Positions 55,669 through 64,000 of a stretch of DNA of 64,000 nt are shown in pieces. This DNA is from Nemophila menziesii (lineage: Eukaryota; Streptophyta; Magnoliopsida; Boraginales; Hydrophyllaceae). The number at the start of each line of letters is the position of its first letter. The stretch's first letter is position 1. The position numbers and the translations under genes were made by a program. The stretch spans positions 8,555,017 to 8,619,016 of the forward strand of contig JARWIR010000015.1 in NCBI GenBank assembly GCA_029959085.1, given 5' to 3'. The notes beneath the pieces are model-generated. The model did not search any database. It was not told the origin of the DNA and worked only from the letters and a program-made list of their open reading frames with translations.

Positions 55669-57234
55669 GAACCACAACCGCAAGTGTACGGTTGTCCCAA
55701 GTAGTAATAAGTGATTCTAGGATCGTTCGCAGGGACGGTTTGGTTAACTACAATGCTTATCAAATAATGAATAGTTGCACTTATGAAAGCAATTAAAAGG
55801 TAATATGATTGATTGGTTGTTTTTGTTATTTCTAAGTAATAAAAGACTAAATGGAAAATGCAACTAAAAGCTAAGACGCAAGTAAATAAGTGTGAAACGC
55901 AAGTATGAGAAGATAGCACTTGAGAACGCAAGGGGTCTTCCTAATCCTATTTCATAACCTATGTTGTTTAAGGGTTAAATTAGTCAATTACAATGGTCGG
56001 GATTCTAAATTCCTTATACCCCCGTCAGGGTGGACTATAAGGCTATCCTAGAGTGTCACTAGTCCCGTCAGGGTAAATATGATCCACTTTTGGATGTTTA
56101 AGTTAATTACCTCATTGGCCCTAGAATTAGCTAAGTTCGTCAGAATCAATAGCTTCTATTCTAGATTGAATAAATATATCCGTACCTAAACCCTCCGTCA
56201 GGATGATCCAATCGCCACTAATTGGAATAGCCTAGATACTAACACCTGTTCCTAGTTCATGACTCTAAAAACAGTAAATATTCTCAATTTATCGAAAAGA
56301 GTAAAAGACACAATCTAATTTAATTTAACAGAATCCCAAATTCAACATATGAAATTCAATATGATTGGGAATTACCCAAATTCAACATATGAAATTCAAT
56401 ATGATTGGGAATTACTCATAACGCATTCTCAAGCACTATTATGAAATTAGTTCATACTAATTGAAAATAAAACTAAATTAAATAAAAAGAAATTCATATT
56501 GTTTTACAAAATTAAAGATAAAAGAACCTAATTTCCGGAATCGGAATGACTGAGAACGGAGATATCGATCCTCTCCAGCTCTTGCAGCTTCTTCTTTCTT
56601 CCTTTTGTTGCTTCTCTCTGATGTTTAATCTTGTAGAATGTGAATTGTTGTGAAAATAGAAGTCAAAGGCTCCTTTTATATGTGGAAAAACGGATTAGGG
56701 CTTGGACTTAAGAATAAAACACTAATTAAATGTCCAAGCCCAATTTCTAAGCCCAAAATCCCGTAACTGCTGATACACCTTCACTAAAACGAATTTTTCC
56801 GCTTCGTTATAACTCCGATTGACTTGATTCCAGTTGCTAAAGTTCCGTAACTCAATAAGGATTGTTTTCTCTTCAAAGGTCAGCGGCTAAATCATCTCTT
56901 AAACGCCTCGAAATCAGAAATCTATGGCCTGGAAAACAGATTTGCAGCTCTAAAAATAATTTCTTTCGGGATTTATCATCAAGTCTTGACTCCATATCAC
57001 GATCTTTGACTCTCTTCTCGGATTCCATTACTAGCTAATATTCAAAACCTACAAACTTTTCACTAAAATACACAAGATTACGCGCAAAAGTTTAATAAAT
57101 TACAAATACTAGAAATAAAATAGAAATTCCGGGATTATTGCATATTTAACTCAAAAGTCTATCAAAATATTCAAATAAACACCATAAATGATGTCTCCTC
57201 AGGGTCGAAAATAAGAACAATTAGGGAGACATCA
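55669..57234 (-). mobile_element. LTR-like repeat, copy 4 (full length)
   Basis: About 1.57 kb in minus orientation. The outer terminus at 57189-57234 shows TGATGTCTCC...GGGAGACATCA. The other end is conserved with copy 2 through 'gaaccacaaccgcaagtgta' at 55669. Shared internal blocks include '(c)cccgtcagggtggac' at about 56020. A 45-bp internal tandem duplication ('cccaaattcaacatatgaaa' and following) lies at about 56335-56415. The right end abuts an open reading frame at 57235. Solo-LTR interpretation is inference; no TSD was established. Confidence 0.6.
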
Positions 57235-57423
57235 ATTGTGCATGGGCAAAAGGTGAGTAGAGTTATTACTATCAATGGCTTTCTGTAATCGGTTAGAAGA
57301 TTGTGACATTGGAGTAACTGCAACTAAATGTTGCAGCACTAATGAAGAATGAGCAGCATTAGCTGCTGTAGCTGCTATCATTTCATTTGCACCTTCTCGT
57401 AATTCAATCAACTCCCCCATCAA
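57235..57423 (-). pseudogene. Coding remnant truncated by the LTR-like insertion
   Basis: About 62 codons open on the minus strand: MGELIELREGANEMIAATAA, then AHSSLVLQHLVAV, helical and Ala-rich. The frame runs straight to the LTR terminus, and its stop codon is the TGA of the element's TGATGTCTCC end, so the element probably interrupted it. I do not recognise the family. Confidence 0.35.
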
Positions 57424-58260
57424 CTATAAATAACTAAATACACAACACAACACAATAAAATTATTATATTACTCTTTCCCTGCCATAATGTATAATACTT
57501 ACTGAAACAGAAATTTAAAGAAAGTGAATATTCAGTAGGAAAAATCCCACCAAAGTAAGTTACTATTTGGTGGGAAAAATCCCACAAAAGTAAGTTATTA
57601 TTTGGTGGGATTCTTCCCACCAAATTCTACAAAATAACATTCTTTAAGTTAACAATCTGGAAAAACATCTCGGTTAATAACATATTAGCCTCTTCCTAAC
57701 TACCAAAATTACAAAATCATTGACTAGACATTTTGCTCGTAAAAAGAATAATGTATAAACTTCACGAATATTGAAGTAAATATCCTTGACTAAACAAGGA
57801 GAACTCAGAACTTGCTACTTTAATCGACAAATTAAAAAAGTATTATGAAAGTGGAACTTTTATTACCCCTGAATCATCAGTTCTACCAAGAAGTTTTGGT
57901 CCCAACTTTCTACCAAGAATTTATAATAATTGACACCAAGACCACAAGAATTGAGTTAAAATTAAGGTATTACTAATAGGTCCCTGTGTTATCCAATATT
58001 GCAAATTTACCCAAATATAGGATACTTTTAGGAAAATAACACAGCTACCCAAGAGCATAAAAACCTTGTATGAAATGTAACGTAGCTATCAAAATGACAA
58101 TAAAGTATATTCACCTATACATCCGAGTCCTCTCCAGCATTTTACTAGAATGGATTAGATTTTGAGTAAAAATTGGAAATTTACCCAAATATATTTCTCA
58201 AAAAATTAACACAGTTACACAAGGGCGTATATCTTACAGATTGAGTATTTATGATAATAC
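57424..58260. other. Spacer with palindromic and paired repeats
   Basis: 57530-57640 has three 'tttggtgggaa/tcccaccaaa' palindromic units separated by 'agtaagtta(c/t)ta'. 57995-58060 and 58165-58240 are a diverged direct repeat ('aaatttacccaaatata ... ttaacacagttacacaaggg'). No gene. Confidence 0.5.
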
Positions 58261-58446
58261 ATAGATATGACGCAATTAAAACACACAATTTTACCTAAGC
58301 AGCTTCCACGGTAATCTGGAGTAAACTCACTTTCTGATAATCCTATCACATGGGGAACATGGCGCTGACGGGTGAATATCTTCATCTATGTTGTTGGTGG
58401 GTTAGAGCATTGACGGATGGTGGGATGAACAAGAATCGTCGGTGTA

Positions 58447-58641
58447 TTGACGGTGGGATCGGAACCCTATGTAGGTGAGGTTGAGGAATTCGAGACTAAG
58501 ATGAAATGGGGATGTGAAGCGCTGAAGTTGTTGCCTTTGGCCTTGTTGTTGTCATCGATTATTGCGCCATATAGGGCTTCCACCGTAGATGGGGATTATA
58601 AGCATCATACTTTTGTACGAATCGACGCGTTGAGATATTAG
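58447..58641 (+). pseudogene. Unrecognised coding remnant across the D4 left boundary
   Basis: A 64-codon frame with a hydrophobic stretch (LKLLPLALLLSSIIAP) followed by RASTVDGDYKHHTFVRIDAL. The D4 shared sequence starts inside this ORF (58574), and only the last 22 codons are found at 23081. The continuous frame here suggests the 58 kb copy keeps the ancestral junction. Function unknown. Confidence 0.3.
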
Positions 58642-59085
58642 GGATTTTGAGGTATTAAACCAGCGCCTCTTAACGGGATTTTGCCTCTTCAGTGCTTCAC
58701 TTGAGATCCATGGTGGTGGTAATGAAGAAAATAGAGTTGGTGATGTTGTTGTGTACAGATATGGTGGAGAGAAGAAAGTGACGTTGATGAAGAAGATGAT
58801 TTTGTGATGCCATTTGATCTGTTAGTTATACATGGGCAAAAAAGGAAACTAAACTATTTTAGGGGACTTTTACAAACAATATTATTAAGGGGATGGTGGA
58901 GGGCTATTATTATTAGTTTTATGACTTAGATGGTAATTTTCTCAACTAAAAAATTAGATTTATATTAGATTTTAAATTCTTCATGGTTCCTATTTCCTTC
59001 CTTCCCTGTTAGGAATACTTAATAGTTTTCACTAAGGTTTCCCTTAATATCCAAGGCTATGACACTTCAATCTCCCATGAAAAGG

Positions 59086-59330
59086 ACGCAGCCAAACATG
59101 AAAAAGATGCCTGTCTCTTATCTAGGAGATACAGGGTTCGAATTCCCTCAGCCTTGTTATTTCTTGATCCCTTAAAGGGGGTAAGCAAGAGGTGCAAGGT
59201 TCGAGTCCCCTCCCTGAACATGGGTAACCTGTTCTGATTAAATGGGAGTATGCATGAGGAGGCGTGTATATTTCCTATGGGAATAGTCGTGGTGCGCGTA
59301 AGCTGGCCCGGACACCCATACATCGAAAAA
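59086..59330 (+). mobile_element. SINE-like element, Au-type 3' end (D4 copy 2)
   Basis: Same as 23590-23838, with GGTTCGAGTCC at about 59199 and the GTGCGCGTAAGCTGG block near 59292. One of the upstream B-box-like sites reads GGGTTCGAATTCC here, a better B-box match than in copy 1. Confidence 0.55.
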
Positions 59331-59562
59331 AACAAATGTAACTCCAGGTTTCTTGGATTTAATATACCGATTGACTCCCTAGAAAATATTTGTAAAAAAA
59401 AAAAAGAAGACTCCCTAGAAAGAATCATGACAAAAATAAATACTTTGCACTCCACTTCAAGGTCACCCATCACACTGGTTTACTGGATTTTTTTAATGAA
59501 AAACAGATAGTATTTGAGATAATCTTAAAGAAATAATGGTTTACGTGATGGGTATTGAGATG

Positions 59563-59885
59563 TGTTAAATAATTTTAGGATTTGAATTTAATTTAGAATA
59601 TTTCTGTTAAGCTTTTTTTTTTATTTATCATTTCAAATAATTTAGTTAGTTTAAGTTGTTTTGGTATTTTAGGATATTGTTAGCAAATTTTTATTTAGTG
59701 GCTTAAATTTGGATTTTCAGTTATGCTTGTTTCTCAGTATTATAAATGCAGAGAACTTCTGAAGAATAAAAATGAATTCACTTTTTAATACATTTTCACT
59801 TTAAAAATTTCTTCTATCTTTTCAATCTAAATTTCTTTGATTCTAGTTTTTCTTAAATTAAAACCAACAATTTGGTATTAGAGCC
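59563..59885 (+). mobile_element. Ty1-copia 5' LTR (59563-59869) and primer-binding site (D4 copy 2)
   Basis: The LTR starts TGTTAAATAA and ends AAACCAACA. The PBS TTGGTATTAGAGCC is at 59872-59885. Same as 24069-24391 except for one substitution noticed. No 3' LTR in view. Confidence 0.7.
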
Positions 59886-59912
59886 TTATTCTCAAGGGGC
59901 TTGTGTTTAAAA

Positions 59913-60934
59913 ATGGAGACCAATCTATCTCATATTGCTCCTCCTATCTTCGATGGAGAAAATTATCAAATTTGGCAGTAAGAATGGAGACTCATCTAGA
60001 GCTATGGATTTATGGGAAGTTGTGGAAGAAGATTACGAGATTCCTCCACTGACAGACAATTCTACGATAGCCCAAATCAAGAGTCACATAGAAAGAAAAC
60101 CAGAAAATCAAAGGCAAAAGCAACTCTATTTGCTGCAGTTTCGACAACCATATTCACGAGAATAATCTCTCAAAACAGCAAAAGAGATTTGGGATTATTT
60201 GAAAGAAGAATATGAAGGAGATGAAAGAATACGAGGTATGCAAGTGCTTAATTTAATAACAGAATTCGAGCTGCAAAGGATGAAAGAGTCTGAGACAATT
60301 AAAGAATACTCAGATCGATTGTTTGGTATTGTCAAAAAGGTAAGGTTACTTGGCACTACTTTTTCAGATTCAAGAATTGTGGAAAAAATTCTTGTTACAG
60401 TGCCGGAAAGATATGAAGCTTCAATAACCACCTTGGGGAATACGAAGGATTTATCGCAAATCACCTTGGCAGAATTATTAAATTCCTTGCAGGCTCAAGA
60501 GCAGCGTAGGCTTATGAGACAAGAAGGTGTTATTGAGGGGGCTTTGTCGGTCAAACACCATAATGCAGGGAAAAACAACAAAAAAAATATTTTAAAAAGA
60601 AGCAAGTTTCAAATTGTGAGAATGCTTCTAACAACCAAAATCGAAGCAAGGGAGAAAATTCAAAGGGTAATTATCCTCCTTATAAACATTGTGGTAAAAT
60701 GGGTCATCCACCATACAAGTGTTGGTGGAGACCAGATGCAAAGTGTAGCAAATGTAATCAACTTGGACATAAAGTCAAAGGTTGCAAAAGCAAATTTCAG
60801 GAACAAAAGGAAAACGCTCAAGTTGCAGATGAAGAAGATCAAATGTTTGCAGCGACTTGTTATTCCACAAAGAGCTCTTCAGAAAGTTGGTTGATTGATA
60901 GTGGTTGTACAAATCACATGATAGAATTCAATTT
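59913..60934 (+). pseudogene. Ty1-copia gag and start of protease, frameshifted (D4 copy 2)
   Basis: Identical in every frame to 24419-25440, including the early stop, the frameshifts, the Cys-to-Tyr change in the first zinc knuckle, the intact second CCHC knuckle and the DSG protease start. Shared lesions show that the gag was already dead before the D4 duplication. Confidence 0.9.
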
Positions 60935-61897
60935 TTGAAGTTTGGTGAGGAGATGAATCTTCCTAAGGGTATTATGACTAGTGCTTATAAAGATTATGGC
61001 ATTACTTGTGATAAATTGGGTTGGAAAGAATTGCGTGAAAGGAAGCTTGAGTATATTCCTACCTTGGTGCGAGATTTTTATGAAGGAATCGCCTTCTCCA
61101 AAGAAGCAGTTGTTATTCGCAAAAAGGTAGTTCCTTTCTCCGTTGAGCTTATTCGTAAAGCATTGAAACTACCCGAATTTTCCGGAATATGTCAGTTTCA
61201 AGAGTCTCTAAAAGAACCTTCGCTTGATTATGAATCCCTTTGGGGGAAAGTGCTTGTTGATGGGACCCGCCCAATTCCCGAAGGAGAGAGATATCCTGGA
61301 CAGATGTATAGTAGTAATTTGCTACCATGTGCTAATATTTGGTCACGCTTCATAATCCCTACCTTCTTCGGAGTTAAACACATATCGGAAGTGAAGAAGG
61401 AGCATCTTTTGTTCATTAACTGTATTAGTGAGGAGAAACCTATAGATGTTGCTCGTGTGATATATGATACCATCATGGAATTTGCTCGAATTCCTACGTC
61501 GCAACAAAATCTCAAATTTCCTTGTACCATCACTACTTTGTGCTTAGACGCAAAGGTTCCGCGTAAAGACGCAGAGATTGATCGTGTTGTAGTGGGTGAG
61601 AGTATGGGTTTAACTTTGATCAAGAATATTCATGATGAGGTGTTAAAAGCAACAAGAAATCCTAGAGCTCCTCTAAAGAAGAAGATGCATACCACCAATG
61701 AGTTGGAAGCGAAAGTGAAGGTGTTAGAAGAGAACCAAGTGAAGATGGTTGCGTCTTTGGGAAACGTTACAAAAGAGTTAGAACTTCTCCGAAACATGTT
61801 AATGGGGGTGAGCACAATTCAACACGCCACCTATGGTATACTTACGCAAGAGAAAGTTCATGGACGCAACACCGATAACCAGCCTCGCGCTGGTTAA
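60905..61897 (+). CDS. Plant retroelement 'putative plant transposon' domain ORF (D4 copy 2)
   Basis: 330 codons, the same protein as 25411-26403. First in-domain ATG at 60953. Same fusion to the copia protease start. Role of the domain unknown. Confidence 0.7.
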   Translation: MYKSHDRIQFLKFGEEMNLPKGIMTSAYKDYGITCDKLGWKELRERKLEYIPTLVRDFYEGIAFSKEAVVIRKKVVPFSVELIRKALKLPEFSGICQFQESLKEPSLDYESLWGKVLVDGTRPIPEGERYPGQMYSSNLLPCANIWSRFIIPTFFGVKHISEVKKEHLLFINCISEEKPIDVARVIYDTIMEFARIPTSQQNLKFPCTITTLCLDAKVPRKDAEIDRVVVGESMGLTLIKNIHDEVLKATRNPRAPLKKKMHTTNELEAKVKVLEENQVKMVASLGNVTKELELLRNMLMGVSTIQHATYGILTQEKVHGRNTDNQPRAG

Positions 61898-62790
61898 GAT
61901 ACGTTTTCTATCCCTTTCGCGTTTTAGTTAGTTTAGTTTATTTTTATTGCGTTGAGTTTTTTCAAGTCGTGGGGACACGACTCATTTTTGAGTTTGGGGT
62001 GGGGTTCGTTGCCTCATCCCAGTTTTTATGTGTTACGTGTTTTATTTGCCTTCAATAAAATAATTTTCGGAGTTGCGTTTGACTATAGAAGATTTTAAAT
62101 GTTCCTTTAAGCATACTTTTGATGAATCAATGATAGTAAATAGTGGACTTTAGGGAATAACATAAAACGCACTTACAATTACATGCGAACATAGGTAATT
62201 GATAGGAAAAATTAATGAACAATGCAAATGAAGTAAGCTTGTACTTAAGGAATATGTTTGGTGTGTAGAAACGTGAAATCCTAATTAGTAGAGAACCCAC
62301 CTAGATATGAACTAAAGACAAGCTATGTACTTAGGAAAATGATAGGGGCAGTTCTTTATTAGCCATTTGAAGCCTTTTAGCTTGCTATCCCTTATTATAA
62401 TTTTATCCGTCTTAGCCCTAGTTTGAGCCTTAAGCCTTTTCTTTTGTAGCCACGATATAAGCCCATTATCCGTTAGATTATTAGGCATGACCAAATGACC
62501 CGCACTTGAATCACAACCCTGAGACTTGTTTCGAGCTTGAGTTTGGGGTGGAGGGTCCACATTTGGGAATTTACATTGGGAAGGGATTATATGTGTTTGT
62601 ATTGGGGCACAAAAATAAAAGATGATATTATTATTTGTAACCCTTTGCCGAGAAAAAAAAAGAAAAGAAAAAATTATAAGAGACATGACTTTTCACATCA
62701 AAATGATGGTCATGGGTATCTTGTACAAAATAAGAAGAAAAGAAATGAAAAAGAAAATAAAAAGAAAGAATAAATAAATCGGCAAAGTGG
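61898..62790. mobile_element. Non-coding retroelement internal region (D4 copy 2)
   Basis: Same as 26404-27299, with polypurine-like GAGTTTGGGGTGGGG and GAGTTTGGGGTGGAGG. The longer minus-strand ORF here (62312-62686) arises only from a one-base A-run difference and is not a gene. Confidence 0.45.
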
Positions 62791-62822
62791 AATATTTTTG
62801 GAAATCATCTTAGTTTTATTTG

Positions 62823-63228
62823 GGTTGACATTGGGGATGCAACATTAGCGCGTAAAATATCGTCGACATATTTCTTATTGAGTATAACTCACACGTCTCT
62901 TGGATATGTTAAACCGGGGATCTTAAGAATGTACAGTCTCGACTTCCTTTATGTAGTGCCAATATTTCAGAGTGATTAGATGAAATATAACCTAAATTTT
63001 GTTTCACGGATGTCCATGATATCGTAGTGCAACGACGAGTAAAATTGTAACCACTTTGAGATCTGCCTTTGTGAGGGTCTTGCCAATAAGTTAATTGGAA
63101 CTACTATGTCAGGCCGTGTACAATTTGTAAGGTACATTAATGCTCCAATGCCAATAAAATATGGTATTTACATTAATGCTCCAATGGTACTAAGATATGG
63201 TACTTCCAGACCTAATAATTCTTAATTT
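62823..63228 (-). pseudogene. Ty1-copia pol remnant: end of RT and RNase H (D4 copy 2)
   Basis: Same as 27330-27735, with the same internal tandem duplication around the IGALM motif; one substitution was noticed within it ('caatggtactaag' versus 'caatgatactaag'). Confidence 0.7.
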
Positions 63229-64000
63229 TCCACTCGCTTAAGAAAATTTTATTTCTTTGTAATTAGTGATTGTAGAACCATGTGGTTACTCAACGAATGA
63301 TATTTTTCCATATAAAATCATTTTGATATGTTATGACTTTATAAGGAATATCCACTTATATAAATATTTTATATCACTCCCCCTTTGATATTCAGTAAAG
63401 GATAAGCCTAATTAAATCTGCTGAGTTCTCATTTGATCATATTCATTCCATGTCAATAAACAGTGGATTACTATATGGAAGAGTATATTGTTTTCTTTAT
63501 GATAGTAGACATTTGTCATGCCTTGTTAAAATCTTACTAGGAAAAACCCTTTATGAAAAAAAAACCTTAGTGAAGGAAAAAGAGTACAACGCACAAATTT
63601 TGTCTCCCTCTCATTGTAACACACATAATTACAAAAAATTATATTAGAATCACATAATATACTTTCGAGCCTACCATTTAACATGAGTACACATTATAGC
63701 TATAACTGATGAACCTGGATTCTCGCCTAACAAATTGGTTAAATACATTCTCGAATTTGTAGTAGAAATTCTTTGGTGAAATATATATCAATATCTCACT
63801 AATTAATCTTCAATTTTCGTTTAATGATAATAATATATACATGATTTGTGAGGAGTTTATTGATCATTCTGTATTTCTTAAATCTCCATGATGAGAGAAT
63901 ATTATCATAAGATAATATCATACTTGTGAGGAAGTAATCCATGCTAAATGCTTCTTGTTATATGACTAAAAATCGTTTCTCATGTGCTTCATGCACTTTA
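63229..64000. other. Decayed LTR-retroelement sequence (D4 copy 2)
   Basis: Same as 27736-28507. The repeat is still running at the window end, so its right boundary is unknown. Confidence 0.4.

Larger units (their letters stand above)
58574..64000. repeat. Near-identical long repeat D4, copy 2 (runs off the window)
   Basis: Partner of 23079-28507, direct orientation. Differences I noticed include 'tacagggg' versus 'tacatggg' at the start, length changes in two A-runs, and single-base changes near 61928, 62050, 62797 and 63187. The contents repeat copy 1 in full. Confidence 0.95.

Noticed and set aside
62312..62686. 124-codon minus-strand ORF present only in D4 copy 2
   Set aside because: Created by a one-base difference in an A-run relative to copy 1; no domain.
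1..64000. An intact, novel multi-gene defence or metabolic system
   Set aside because: All recognisable genes are transposon-derived or broken NLR, DUF724 and kinase fragments; nothing supports a functioning gene set.

Overview
The window is AT-rich nuclear DNA of a flowering plant, very probably a eudicot. The evidence is NLR-type leucine-rich-repeat gene remnants, a plant-specific DUF724 domain, a U-box-kinase-type coiled coil, a CACTA (En/Spm) transposon with tnp2 and Transposase_24 genes, Ty1-copia gag and pol fragments, a plant retroelement 'putative plant transposon' domain, tRNA-derived SINEs and MITEs. I cannot name the species. I see no prokaryotic or organellar operon, no CRISPR array, no rRNA and no intact tRNA gene. 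No complete host gene could be supported; nearly every recognisable coding stretch is partial or broken.

Layout. 1-1131: end of an LTR-like repeat. 1138-5400 and 14575-17345: a diverged segmental duplication (D0), each copy holding an NLR leucine-rich-repeat pseudogene followed by an inverted copy of its own 3' end. 7277-8245 and 43763-44765: duplication D2, no gene recognised. 9790-11775 and 34640-36720: duplication D1, with decayed coding sequence I do not recognise. Each D1 copy carries a different insertion of one MITE family, and the other copy serves as the empty site. 12060-12480: palindromic minisatellite. 13330-14215: antisense remnant of a U-box/kinase gene. 20321-23072 and 40938-43781: duplication D3, with a LINE-like tail and a DUF724 gene fragment. 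23079-28507 and 58574-64000: duplication D4, at least 5.4 kb, 35.5 kb apart and almost identical. It contains a SINE, a copia LTR plus broken gag, a 330-codon plant-transposon ORF fused to it, and antisense copia pol remnants. 28507-34640: mosaic of decayed LTR-element sequence interrupted by a solo-LTR-like copy. 37003-38577: nested MITEs. 40587-40910: third NLR fragment. 44769 to about 54000: a decayed CACTA transposon on the minus strand, with two large tandem arrays inside, one having a higher-order structure. 54100-57650: unassigned element-like sequence interrupted by another LTR-like copy.

The genes do not form a pathway. The window records repeated local duplication and transposon nesting around an old NLR cluster. 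Paralogous copies supply empty sites, so the order of several insertions can be read directly: NLR duplication, then the SINE in copy B; D1 duplication, then the two MITEs; D2 duplication, then CACTA in the 44 kb copy; and D4 last of all. The most interesting candidates are the NLR 3'-end inverted repeats (possible small-RNA hairpins), the 41-bp direct repeats flanking a MITE, the four-monomer higher-order repeat inside the CACTA element, and the recent duplication of a copia/plant-transposon chimera. All percent-identity statements are by-eye readings, not alignments.
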